From: Cyclaneusma minus
Lineage: Eukaryota; Ascomycota; Leotiomycetes; Marthamycetales; Marthamycetaceae
Reading direction: 5' to 3'
Length of the DNA stretch: 64,000 nt
Assembly: GCA_037179335.1 (NCBI GenBank)
Contig: JAKZHN010000010.1
Location: forward strand, 193,870 to 257,869
Position numbers and translations under genes: made by a program. This document shows, piece after piece, positions 23,706 through 34,283 of this stretch. Numbering within the stretch: the stretch's first letter is position 1; each line of letters begins with the position of its first letter. The notes under the pieces are model-generated. The model saw only the letters and a program-made list of their open reading frames with translations. It was not told where the DNA came from and did no database searches.

Positions 23706-24141
23706 TCACTCCAAGCTCGTCAAGTTATCCAGCTCCCTCTCTCTCGCTGCCGTCTTGTCCCGAACTTCAATGCCGGGTCCGGCTGGCCTGGAGGTACGGA
23801 ATGCCGGGAATACCTGGACCAAGTAGATCAGTATCATTGCGACGTCATGCACCGGAGCGACAACGCACCTTGGTCGTGGTCCAGCCCAATCTGAAGGCAG
23901 CCTCGTGGGCAAAGAGTTCTCCGAAGCCCAGCATCAAGCCGTTCACAAAGGGCAGGAATAGGTTGATGGCCACGCCGCGGAAGAGGCCCCAGAAGGTTGG
24001 CGGCTTGTAGAGCACCATGGTCGGCGAGCTGCCGGACGACGGCGGCGAAGGGGAAAGCTCATCGTTGGCGGAGTACTGCTCGCTGTCGGAGGGAATGGTG
24101 AGGGACGACTCCGAGAGAGGATCGGCGCGTTCGGAGGCCAT
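23706..24141 (-). CDS. mitochondrial outer-membrane biogenesis protein TOM13/Mim1
   Basis: A 126-residue single-span outer-membrane protein of the TOM13 (Mim1) family, which helps insert alpha-helical outer-membrane proteins and assemble the TOM complex. Exons on the minus strand: 24141-23869 and 23813-23706. The diagnostic core is PPTFWGLFRGVAINLFLPFVNGLMLGFGELFAHEAAFRLGW (written here only to mark residues about 46-88; key residues are the Gly/Asn-rich helix NGLMLGFGE). The N-terminal 40 residues are Ser/Glu/Pro-rich and cytosolic. The second exon adds a charged tail rich in Arg and Glu. OXA1 lies directly downstream on the same strand. Confidence 0.85.
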
Positions 24142-25194
24142 AGTGGCAGGCAGACAGCTGAAGGAGATGTGCGTAAGGGCGAAAGCGAAGACGGGGATAA
24201 GGCCGCGGTCTCAAGGCGATATCATCGTATCGATTGATCCGAGACTAAGCCGCTCTCCAAGCCGGAGTTGTGAAGGGCCGTGTTGCCAGAGTTAGCTTGG
24301 GCTGTCAATAAGCGAGTCCAAGACTCCAAGCTCGAACGTTCCGGGTGAGCGCGAGCTTGAGCTTAAACGTGAACAGCAATACATAACATTCACAACCCCC
24401 TCTGGATATGATCTCATCACACTCATCATACCGGCTTGCCCACCGCCCGCCGACCCGGTTGCTTTGAAGCCACATTGAAGTGCTCGCAGCTCTTATCCCA
24501 AAATCCGTCGGCCTCTGAAAGCTAGAAGCTGGCCGTCGAATGCCGACGCTTGCCAAAAAAAAGGTCCTGTACGAGCCGATCCTCACCTGCTCTTCTTACA
24601 CCCAAGCGGGACTGGGCTCAATAGTCGTGAGTTGAAGAGCCCACTGGACAAAGCCCTGGAGCAGCGAGCTTCGTTGCTATACCATGTCGTGCGTCTGTGT
24701 CTACATGTATCTCGAGAGCTTCTCTCCATTCTCCCGGCTCTCGGCTCTCAGCCTTCCACGCCTCAATCTTCCCACACCCACGGACCAGATGCCACCATGT
24801 GACTCTGGGGTAAAACCTTATTTAATACCATTGCTGCACGCGTTGGGGCAGGGCTGCATGCATCAAGCATTGATCCCCGGAACTTGCGCTGGAGAGAGTG
24901 TCACGGCTTTCGTCCCGGCCCTGCTCACATACCATACACCCCAGACTCTACCAGCGTGTTCAGTTGGCAGTTGGCAGATCCAGTCGTCTTAACCAGCCCC
25001 CACACGATTAAGCTTTTCCATGACATCGGCAACCTCGTGCGCCCAGACCTTACTGTGCTCTTCTCCATACTCTTCCCCACACTTTTCTAATAAAAGAATG
25101 GAGTCTTCCCTTCCCGGTACTTATAATTCCATTAACGTGTCAGTCTCTACCATCTTCTCCGTTTCCTCTCCGTCGAGTCTTCTCTCTAGGAATC
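24142..25194. other. divergent promoter region, 1.05 kb
   Basis: Between TOM13 (-) and the multicopper oxidase (+). It has a TACATGTA palindrome at 24702-24709 and a weak TATA (25122-25126) 69 bp before the oxidase ATG. No gene is seen. Confidence 0.45.
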
Positions 25195-27206
25195 ATGTTC
25201 AGCCCAGGCCTGGGACTTACGTGCCTATGGCTGCACTTTCTTACCTTATTGATCTCCACGTTTGCCCATACTGTCCGCCATGACAAGGCTTTTGTCCCAG
25301 ATGTCGTTCTACGTGTATCGACCCATAACGTGGCTACATCCTGCCTGCCACCAAAGCTCACCATCTTGATCAATGGATCATCTCCCGCGCCTGAGTTGCG
25401 CCTACGAGAAGGCAAGAAATATTGGATCCGTGTCTACAATGACATGGAGGACCATAATACTACAATGGTAAGAAACCACCCCACATTAGCAAGCAATACA
25501 CCAGCTTGATAAAGCTAACGCTATGTCTTAGCACTGGCATGGCCTCACGGCGGCTCTGAGTCCATGGGCCGATGGAACTCCAAGTCTTGCACAGTGGCCC
25601 ATTCCGCCTCTGCATTTCTTCGACTACGAAATCGATATTCCACTTGGCATGGCTGGCACCTACTTCTACCATAGCCACGTCGACTTGCAGGCCGCTTCTG
25701 CAGCTGGGCCTCTTATTATCGAGGACATCAAAGTGCCCTACCATTATGACGAAGAAAAAATCATCTTCGTGTCAGATGTTTTCAAAAAGACCGACGATGA
25801 GATTATCAGAGGACTACTGGGCGACCCTTTCGAATGGAGCGGCGAAAGTGCAATGATACTTGTGAACGGCCAAGGAGGAGGCACTGCGAATGGCACCGCA
25901 TGCAATGCTTCGTTGTCAACCGTCAACGTTCGCCCTGGCAAAACCTACCGTTTGCGATTCATTGTTGGAACGGCCCTCACCTTTGCCTCGTTTGCTATCG
26001 AAGGTCATGACACCCTGACGGTGATCGAAGCTGACGGGTAAGCAAATTCCTCAAGACCAAGTCCATCATCGTGGCACTGACCGATTGTAGACAATATACG
26101 AAACCATATAACACCAGCTTCCTCCAGCTTGGTTCAGGCCAGCGGTACAGTGTTCTCCTCAAGACAAAGGCGAGACCCGAGAAAAAGACCTATTACATGC
26201 AACTCGAAAGTCGAGAGCGTCCTGTGGTGGTCCAAAGCTTCGCCGTCCTCAACTATGGAAACAGGACCAGCTCCAAGTTTTACCCGCCATCAACACCCCC
26301 CTTAACGCTGCCCCCCACTTCGGAGGATCACCTCGAATATGTTCTTGCGCCATTACACCCCAACGACTTCCCTGCTGCATGCGAAGTCACTCGTCGCGTC
26401 TTTATCGACGTCCAGCAGGTGAAAACCGGCGGCAAAATTGCCTGGTTCCAAAACAAGGAGACGTGGACCGAGGCGTTCCCCAAAGAGCCCTACTTGGTAT
26501 CCTTGTACAAGAATGATCAAGTAGAATTTCCCTCTATGGAGCGCGCTCTCTCCAACGGTGGCATTGACCCAGTGACGCGCGCCTTCCCGTGCGAAATAGG
26601 CGAAGTTATTGAGATAGTGATTCAGAATACCGCCAATGCGGCCGGGGGTCTGGACGTACATCCGTGGCACGGCCACGGAGGGCATTACTACGATATTGGA
26701 CATGGTAACGGCAGTTATGATGCGGAAGCGAATGAGAAGAAACTCCAGGGAACGCATCCTATCAAGAGAGATACCACCATGTTGTACAGGTATGGTTCGG
26801 AGACAACACCAAATACCGAGCAGGGGTGGCGGGCGTGGAGGCTCAGGGTCACACAACCAGGTGTGTGGTTGGTACATTGCCATACCTTGCAGCATATGAT
26901 CATGTAAGTATTTTCTCTGTCATCTCTCTAACTCTCTCCGTCCTGTCTCCGAGCACAGCTTCCTTCTTTGCCACTTCGTAGCAGTGCTACCGCTACTGCG
27001 ATTCTTGTCCTGCACGGCCGAACTGACATCTTTACAGGGGTATGCAGACTGTGTGGGTAATGGGCAATTCAACCGAGTTATTTGAAACTGTACCAAAGCC
27101 AGATATCGACGGCTACTTGACTTACGGCGGTTCGGCCGTGGGCAACGAATCGCATTGGCCGGTCGTGACCGAGACTTCCAATTCGTGGGCGACATATCAG
27201 AAATGA
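25195..27206 (+). CDS. secreted multicopper oxidase, ascorbate-oxidase-like
   Basis: A 586-residue extracellular blue-copper oxidase that couples one-electron oxidation of a substrate to reduction of O2 to water. Exons: 25195-25467, 25532-26037, 26091-26903 and 27038-27206. A signal peptide is at residues 1-24. All four copper ligand motifs are present: HWHG (from residue 92), HSH (138-140), HPWHGHG (from residue 450) and HCHTLQHMIMGM (522-533), the last with the Cys-His type-1 ligands and an axial Met. The HPWHGHGGHYYDIG form of the third motif, rather than HPxHLHGH, places it with the ascorbate-oxidase-like ascomycete group rather than classical laccases or Fet3. There are several N-glycosylation sites and no C-terminal membrane anchor. 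The substrate is unknown. The intron before the last exon (26904-27037, 134 nt) splits the fourth copper motif. Confidence 0.93.
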
Positions 27207-30055
27207 ACATAATGACGGGATCTTTTGTATATGAGGTCAGATGGTGACGGCGTTTGGACATGAAAAGAGATACCAATTTTTTGCTGGCTCATGTAACGCT
27301 TTTGTACAAGCAGTTTACCAGCGGCCCTATACAGCATACAGCTTGGTGGTATATACCCAAGGGCCCAGGCGTTCCGACATTTCACTTCAATTGGAACCGG
27401 CTCTTCTAGTAGCGACGGGTTTATAGAGATACCAAATTGGAGTTTTGTGTTCGTCTACAATAGTTGTCCAATTTTTGGTTCAATTCAACTGCTTTCGCCT
27501 GTGACTGCACGTCGTCTGCCATCCGCGCTTTTTAACTTTTCACCCACGCACCAGGTGACCAGTCCAAACTTGGAACCCCTGGGTATAAGCAAAAGCACAT
27601 ATAGCTGCTCATAAGTTGAGAGAACAGCCCCTTGCAATTGCGGCCATTACCCTGGCTCCGATCGGCCACGACATCTGTCATTTCCCATGGGCCGGGAGCA
27701 CAAATAGCATGTTCGTCGAGCAAAACGGCTCCATGCCGGGACCTTCCACTTCTTGATGATCCGGTCACCTGCCACTCACATGATTCACATGACCATCTGC
27801 ACAGCCGAGCTCTGCGCCCTTGTACTGTCTGTGCCCTCGGCGTCTCGAGCCTTTTCGGCCTTCGCATTTCACCATGACACCATCACCACCTTCCATATTC
27901 CTGCCGAGAGGCCATGCCGGTTCTCCTAGAGCTTTAATCACTTTCACTGCTAAACTCATCCCCGGTGCATATTTCAACAACTTTGTCCCATTGCCACTGG
28001 ACCTGGTACTCTTTCTGTGGACCGCCTGATATACTATCAATTCTATGTTATAGCTTTCAAGCCGCAAGGTCAAGATCACAGACAAGCCACAGACGCGAGA
28101 CAACCAGCTAGCCGATAAAGCTGAAACGCACTAGACTCGCTGGTCTAGCAATAAACAATTATAAAGACCAGCTGTGTAGTAGTCCATACTCTTGTACGCT
28201 TTGCCAGCACCCGGCACCTGAGTATTTCGTTGCTACTTGCTTGTGCCAAATCCGTCAATTGCCGACAAGCTCGAAGTTATTCCCAAACATGGACCAACAT
28301 GTCGCGGCCACGAATCGCGGGCCGAGACGTCTGAAGCAGAAAAGGAATCAAAAACCATATAAGCCCCCAGGCAGCTGTCGTTCCGTGCTACTGGTTTTCT
28401 CCTTCCTAGCAGGTGGCGGCCTGCCCAAACCTGTTCATGCAGCGTCCGAGAGAAGCTGGACGTGCAAACGCATCATCGCATCATTCCAGCCCGAGAACTG
28501 CATCAGCGGCGTTTTCAATCATTCAGCGTGGAAGATGAACGATGGCTCAGCCACCAGCATGCTTGAGGAGGGAAGCATACGATAGTGCGTCTCAAAGCCA
28601 AGCCAGCGACTCGATTCGTTGGGCTTGCATAGCTCTGGCGGCTTCGGCCTGGACGTCAGCGGCTCTGGAACTTCTTGTTGGGGGCTTGTTGGTCAAGCAA
28701 AAGCAGGCGTTGGCGGTCCAATAAGTAGAGAATTGCGATGGGGTTTGATATAATTGTGTTCGCGCAATAGATGGCTGTGTAGGACAAGCCGTCGCGGACG
28801 TTGCACAGGGCGTTCTGCGTGGCTTCTGGTCGGAGGCATGGGGAAGGATGATTGGCTGGTAGGTATGGATGATCTTCATGATGCAGAAGTCAGTATAAGT
28901 AATATCTCTTCTGGTTCCCGACGATCTCCATCCTGTTTTCTGGATATTGCACGTCCCGTGTGGTGGTCTTCGACTACGTTGCCAGTATCTGGGCCCGTCT
29001 TCTGGAATATGCTCTAGATAGTAAGCGAGGAGAGAAATCCTATCATTAATCCTCTTTATCTTGATATCCCTTGGATCTCGCCGTCTGGCAAGGCTGTTTC
29101 GACTGAAGATCAAATGGCATCCGGGCCATCTCCCAGGACACTAGGTAGGAACCTAAGGTATTCAGCGCTCGGTAGATGCGGCTCATGCCGTGTAACGTGC
29201 GAAAATGGAGTCTGGAGAATGAGAATGGGTGGGCAAAACGTCTCATCAATATTCATTCTCCACTTTAGTAAGGTCGTTAGTTAGTTCGCAGGGCTTCCAG
29301 AATCCAGCTTTGACACAGGAGCGGGCGACGACGCGGGCAGTAGTCTATCCGGGAGCGCCTGAGCTTCAATATTATTTCTCTCCAGACGTCAGAGTCACTG
29401 CCAACAAAACAGAGGCCTATTTGTCGTCGTAGATCCCCGTGCTTCGTTCCACATGTCGTTCCACGGATACAGTTCTGCAACTGTACTCCAGACGACTGAG
29501 TGCCACTTGTGATGTATGTTTACAGATCTGCCCTGGCATCTCTAATCCGCCAGTGCCGGGTTCCTGTCACTAATTCCGAAAGAAAAAAGTCGTAGACGGC
29601 CCGTCAGCATGGTGACTGGGTGCTGGCACAAACTCGAGTGCGTCGCTTGACCAAATACATGTCGAGATGGGCAGAGATGCTCCGAAAGCGCAAAGCCGTG
29701 TCTGGAACGGAGCGACAGGGTGGGGGTGACAGGTTGGGGGCACCGCTGCACGGGATCAGGACTTGGCTGTATCGGTGGGCTTATGGCTTTGCCATATGAA
29801 GGCTTTGGTACCAAGGAAGATCAGATCAACGTCGATACGCGAGGGATCTTCGTCCAAAAGGGAAAGAACCTTTCAAATCGCACAGAGCCGTATATGTAGC
29901 CGATCATCGACAGCCACTGCTGATAGCTAGCTCGTGTTCGATTATTCACCCTTCGTCATCCAATATCCATGATCCCCGAAGCAGCATTGTTTGGCGTGCC
30001 CCGGACACAAGCCCAATAATGTGCTTTGTCGAGTCTACAACCAACTGTGATTTGA

Positions 30056-30114
30056 GGTCAACGCCCGTTCATTTGCCCAATTGACCTTCTACTTTCGGAG
30101 GTCAATCGTTGACC
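30056..30114. promoter_or_regulatory. nested inverted repeats of GGTCAA upstream of the precursor gene
   Basis: Outer pair GGTCAACG (30056-30063) and CGTTGACC (30107-30114); inner pair ATTGACCT (30080-30087) and AGGTCAAT (30099-30106). Four copies of the same six-base core in 59 bp, all perfect, 407-465 bp before the ATG, suggest a binding site for a dimeric regulator. No factor can be named. Confidence 0.45.
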
Positions 30115-30353
30115 CTCAGAATGCAGTCCCGTTAGGCTACCCACTGCCCCACAGCTTCCGTGTCTCTTGAAGGCTCACAGAATAATTCTTGTTGATTATG
30201 TCGCACCAATATTTGGCTCCCGGGAGGACAAAACCAGAACTAGCACCCTGAATCCCCGCCAGATTGCGAATCAACCAAGTCAAACATTGGGTGGCAGGTC
30301 CATCAAGCCGTGTCTGCTGGTGCTCTTGTTGACGGCCGATCCTCACGTCAAGG

Positions 30354-30360
30354 TATAAAG
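30354..30360 (+). promoter_or_regulatory. TATA box of the cysteine-rich precursor gene
   Basis: TATAAAG lies 167 bp before the ATG at 30521 and is followed by a C/T-rich leader, as in strongly expressed fungal secreted-protein genes. Confidence 0.55.
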
Positions 30361-30520
30361 AACCATTCTTCTCTCCCCCTCCTAGTCCTGATCCAAGCAC
30401 CACAAAAGCACAATCCCACTCCACATCAGACCAAATAGCCTCGGACAGGTCCCCTCCATCCCGGTTCTCCATCCCTCGCTCTCCACCCTACCCAGCTCCC
30501 TATCGCAAAACTAGTTCAAA

Positions 30521-31313
30521 ATGCGCTTCTCCGTCATCGCCACCCTCTTCGCCATCGCGCTCACGAGCGTCTCGGCCAACCCACTCGCTCCTGCAGCCAA
30601 CTCCGCCAGCGCTGCTTGCTGGGAAACATGCTCAACGGACTGCATGTCGGCCGGTCACATCCGTGGTGGCGACTGCATAACTGGGTAAGTCATCTGGCAT
30701 GCTAAAAGCCCCTTTACTGCCCATCCTCGTGAATCGATACTAACAAGTGGCTAGTTCTTGTTCGTGCTACCCCAACGAAGATGCCGAGTTCGAGAAGCGT
30801 GACCAGACCTCCTGCTGGGAGACTTGCTCCTCTGGTTGCGTGGCACAGGGCCATATGCGTGGAGGACTTTGCTCCAACGGGCAGTGTACCTGCATGCAGG
30901 GCATCAAAACCAGAGACGAGAGTCTTGTCGAGGCACGTGATCAGACCTCCTGCTGGGAGACTTGCTCCTCTGGTTGCGTGGCACAGGGCCATATGCGCGG
31001 AGGACTTTGCTCCAACGGGCAATGCACCTGTATGCAGGGCGTCAAGACCAGAAGCGAGAGGCTCGTCGAGGCGCGTGACCAGACCTCCTGCTGGGAGACT
31101 TGCTCTACTGGCTGCGTGAGCGCCGGCCATATGCGTGGAGGTCTCTGCACCAACGGGCAATGCACTTGCTTGTCGGGCATGATGGCTCGCGATGAGGAGA
31201 TGGCCAAGCGTGACCAGATATCGTGTTGGGAGACTTGCTCCACCAGCTGCGAGAGCGCTGGCCACATGCGTGGAGGCCTCTGCAGCAACGGGCAATGTAG
31301 CTGCCTCATGTAG
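30521..31313 (+). CDS. secreted polyprotein of five CSalphabeta defensin-like modules
   Basis: Predicted 240-residue precursor from exons 30521-30684 and 30755-31313. The signal peptide is residues 1-19 with a short Ala/Pro pro-region. Five modules follow, each with six cysteines spaced C-x3-C-x3-C-x10-C-x4-C-x-C: Cys 33-59, 75-101, 121-147, 167-193 and 212-238. This fits the defensin signature (CxxxC helix, GxC gamma-core as GGLC/GGDC, final CxC) and the H-x-R-G-G-x-C segment resembles fungal plectasin/micasin-type peptides. Modules 2-5 each begin DQ[TI]SCWETC immediately after KR (69-70, 206-207) or AR (115-116, 161-162), suggesting Kex2-like cleavage into separate peptides of about 31 residues plus acidic spacers. 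The first loop (three residues between Cys1 and Cys2) is shorter than in known fungal defensins. The intron splits module 1. Antimicrobial or signalling use is inference; a chitin-type or other Cys-rich fold is the alternative. Confidence 0.8.
30801..31313 (+). repeat. in-gene tandem repeat, units of 138/138/135/102 bp
   Basis: Units start at 30801, 30939, 31077 and 31212; the last is cut by the stop codon. Units 1 and 2 encode the same 31-residue mature segment while differing by several synonymous bases. The spacers after the cysteine module differ more and at the protein level. Confidence 0.9.
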
Positions 31314-31839
31314 GCGAAAAACAACTCTGGGTCCTAGATGGGAGTTCTCGGGTTATTCGAGTCTGTAATGGATTGTTCGGATTTGCGATGGAGGAAGGAT
31401 TCTGAATGCGGCTGACATGGTACACAGTCATGGGAATCCTGCTTTTTTTCAACCGCGGGTTATGTAATGATGAAATAGGGGAATAATAGACAACTGTGCT
31501 CTTTCTTACAGACCGTAGAGCATGCAATCGATACAACCCTTGTGTTCGCTGTATTGTTTGACCCACTCAAGGAATCCGGGAACTTTGGACAGTTGCACTG
31601 TTATCCGAACACGATTTGAAGTGTGTGGACGTAGCCCCTAACCGCCTGCTCAAGATGTCTGTGTCAGCTCCCACTATGCCTGACCAATTTTCATCCCCCA
31701 TATCCTACCCGATATCCCCGCGTTCAGTCGTCCCCCTATCACTTGCATGAAACGTCTTCTTTGGTAGGAAGAACAAATAGATTCTCTTGTTGGTTCAAAC
31801 ATGCCCAAACGCCGACTCGATGCATAGTTTAGGCCTCAT
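31314..31839. other. convergent 3' spacer, 0.53 kb
   Basis: Between the stops of the cysteine-rich precursor (+) and COX10 (-). Terminators only; nothing else is seen. Confidence 0.4.
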
Positions 31840-33408
31840 TTATCGTACAACCGACCTATCAGGCAAGGCAGGAACAGGCAAAGCTTCCCTCCGCGTGCTC
31901 AAGGTCGGCGTGGACGTCCTGGCATCCTGTTCATCTTCCTCCTCCTCTTCCCACTCATCATCGAGCTCGGGCTCTCCCACGACTGCTCTCCAAACCCTGC
32001 TCATCATTCCTTTCTTCTCCACCATTGCCAGCACCATCACGACCGGCAGGTACCATACGCTCGCCCAAAAGAGGCCCCTTGCACTTCCTTTAGCTCCCGT
32101 ATATTTCCAGAATCGCCAGGCTTCGTAGCATAACCACGCATTCAACGGCGCGCTTGTAACTGCGAATGCCCAGTCTGTGACTCCCCAGTATGAGAGGCTC
32201 ACACAGATTGGCACCATCAACAAACTGTATCGCAAAGCCACTCTGGCATTTCTTGACGGGTTTGTCCAACACATCATTTTGTACCCTGCTGCCTTATATT
32301 CTTCACGAATACCCCACGAGAGGGCCATGAAGTGCGGGAATTGCCATGCAAATAATAGTGCCGCAAGGAGCCAGCCGCCGATATTCTGCTCCCCAAGGAG
32401 AAGGTCTTGCCAGTTCCCGGACCCAGTTGCGCTCTGCCCAGCGGCAGCAGCCCAGCCCATCAGTGGGGGAATACCGCCTACTATGGCACCGAACCAGGTA
32501 TTGATTGCCGAAATGCGCTTGAAGGGCGTATACACTCCGGCATACAGGAATATATTCAAGCCTCCTAGAAACGCCACGGTGGGGTTCACGCCGTAATATA
32601 GAGCAGCGACACCTGTCACTGCTGTGACGACGGCGAAGACCACAGCAGAGCGAGGAGAGATGAGACCACGCACAAGTGGTCGGTTGCGAGTGCGAGTCAT
32701 AAGGGCGTCCCACTTTGGCTCATACAACATGTTGAGGGTATTCGCCGAGGCACAGGTCAGGGCCGTGCCTGTGGTGAGGAAGAGGAGCGTCAGTGTGCTG
32801 AGAGACGGCACATCGGTGAGCGACGGAGATAACAGAGCAGGCACGGGGTAAATCGAGTAGGCAGAAGTTGTGGTGAGAATTATGAGGAACGAGAGTCGAG
32901 GTTTCGTGAGGGAAAGAAGCGTCGAGGCATAGCGGCGCAGAGAAGATGGCGGCAGGGTGGCAGCATGGGTGGAGAGCTTGGACGATGCGTCCAGGGGAAG
33001 AGGAGCTTCTGGTGAAGATGCGGTAGCAGCCAATGCATCTTTCTTGGCTTTTTGCCGCCGTCGGTGAGGAAGGTCCTGGGCGATATTCGAGGTGGGAGCG
33101 CCATGGCTGGTTGTGCTGCTGGCTTGGTCTTTCAAAGCCGAATCTGCCGTCGTGGATATCAGAGCCCCTTTCGTTGCACCGGCGCGTGTAGGATCCAGAA
33201 AACCATTCGATAGGAAGTAGCTTGGTCTCAAGCGTGAGGCCGTAGGGATTCTCACAGCATGCGCCGCCGTCCCGATGTTCTTCGTGGAAAACGGCCTGGA
33301 TCTGGCCGTTTCCGCTTTCGATTTCGAGAGTGTTCGCAAGCATTGCGAGCAGATGCTGCCATATCCATTGTATCTGCCCGCGCTGAGAAGCGGAGACCGT
33401 ACAATCAT
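31840..33408 (-). CDS. COX10: protoheme IX farnesyltransferase, mitochondrial (heme O synthase)
   Basis: A 522-residue inner-membrane UbiA-family prenyltransferase that attaches a farnesyl group to heme B, giving heme O, the precursor of heme A for cytochrome c oxidase. Single exon. The N-terminal 150 residues are basic and Ser/Ala-rich, holding the mitochondrial presequence. The catalytic domain starts at LRRYASTLLSLTKPRLSFLI. The prenyl-diphosphate motif is seen as ANTLNMLYEPKWDALMTRTRNRPL, then VYTPFKRISAINTWFGAIVGGIPPLMGW, the FAWQFPHFMALSWGIREEYKAAGYKM block and several more helices. The tail is very acidic (DDEWEEEEEDEQDA). Start at 33408 gives the only good presequence. All family hallmarks are intact. 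Confidence 0.95.
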   Translation of the reverse strand: MIVRSPLLSAGRYNGYGSICSQCLRTLSKSKAETARSRPFSTKNIGTAAHAVRIPTASRLRPSYFLSNGFLDPTRAGATKGALISTTADSALKDQASSTTSHGAPTSNIAQDLPHRRRQKAKKDALAATASSPEAPLPLDASSKLSTHAATLPPSSLRRYASTLLSLTKPRLSFLIILTTTSAYSIYPVPALLSPSLTDVPSLSTLTLLFLTTGTALTCASANTLNMLYEPKWDALMTRTRNRPLVRGLISPRSAVVFAVVTAVTGVAALYYGVNPTVAFLGGLNIFLYAGVYTPFKRISAINTWFGAIVGGIPPLMGWAAAAGQSATGSGNWQDLLLGEQNIGGWLLAALLFAWQFPHFMALSWGIREEYKAAGYKMMCWTNPSRNARVALRYSLLMVPICVSLSYWGVTDWAFAVTSAPLNAWLCYEAWRFWKYTGAKGSARGLFWASVWYLPVVMVLAMVEKKGMMSRVWRAVVGEPELDDEWEEEEEDEQDARTSTPTLSTRREALPVPALPDRSVVR

Positions 33409-34283
33409 AGCTTATGGATGTGGTGGCGCATCTCAATGCTCAGTGCGATTCATGATCCCGCGATGTCGAAAACATTGCCCGATGATCCAGTCCATGTCCA
33501 GCGCACAACCAGCGTTTTGGAGTGCGTGCCTTAACCATTAGGCGACACTGCATAACTGTGGCCGCATTAATTTATCCAAAGCCGAGGGGATTATGAAGTA
33601 CAGTTGTTCAATTCTTCTCCTTGTCCCTCTTTTTTTATCTACTCTTACGATGGCCTGAGAAGTGAGAATCTTCCCGAGTTTTGCCCTTCTTGACTTTTTG
33701 CAAAGCCAGAGAAGAAAGTGTGATACTCTCAAGAGCACTCCAAATGGGGGCATTCGGACCATGAATAGTTTAGACACGCTCTTTAGTCTTCATTCTTCAA
33801 CTCCCGATTTTTTTTTGGATCCATTGCAAACTGAAACGCCTCCATGTAGGCTTCCAAAATAGATTCCAGACTATCCGTAAACTGAAGAGGATAACTTGAA
33901 ATAAAGAGAACCTGAACAACTTGGATCGAGTACGGCTACGGCTACTCGGTTTGAAAACATCGCCTAGAGTGTTCATAAGCAACCAAAGTAACAGTATCCG
34001 TTAGATACAAGACAATTCAAGAGACCCCGTTCACTTCCATCCAGTTGCTTGTAGGGATAGCTAATTGACAATCATATTAATAGGTATCATACAAGGTGAT
34101 GTCGCCCCACAGTAAGCCAGCATAAGAGAGGCAAGCAAGACTCCAGCGAACGCCTTCCCATACGCTTTCGCGTCAGTGCTGCCACCCATGCGCCCTTATC
34201 AACAAGTTAAAGTAGACACATGAAGCTCGAAGAAAAACAAAAACATCTCAGACGCCCCCGTTCCGGCTATGACCACCATTCCT
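33409..34283. other. intergenic region, 0.9 kb
   Basis: COX10 promoter and 3' side of the Myb-like gene. It holds a tRNA 5'-half-like sequence on the minus strand ending near 33551 (D-arm GCCTAATGGTTAAGGC at 33543-33528), but no matching T-arm. Confidence 0.4.

Larger units (their letters stand above)
27207..30520. other. intergenic region, 3.3 kb, including the promoter of the defensin-like precursor
   Basis: No recognisable gene; ORFs up to 173 codons lack motifs. The right part is the upstream region of the cysteine-rich precursor, with nested GGTCAA/TTGACC inverted repeats at 30056-30114 and a TATA box at 30354-30360. Confidence 0.5.

Noticed and set aside
28592..29113. 173-codon minus-strand frame
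   Set aside because: No motif, low-complexity composition, and no neighbouring exon that extends it.
25195..31313. Multicopper oxidase and defensin-like precursor as one secreted defence cluster
   Set aside because: They are 3.3 kb apart, have separate promoters, and no shared motif was found between their upstream regions.
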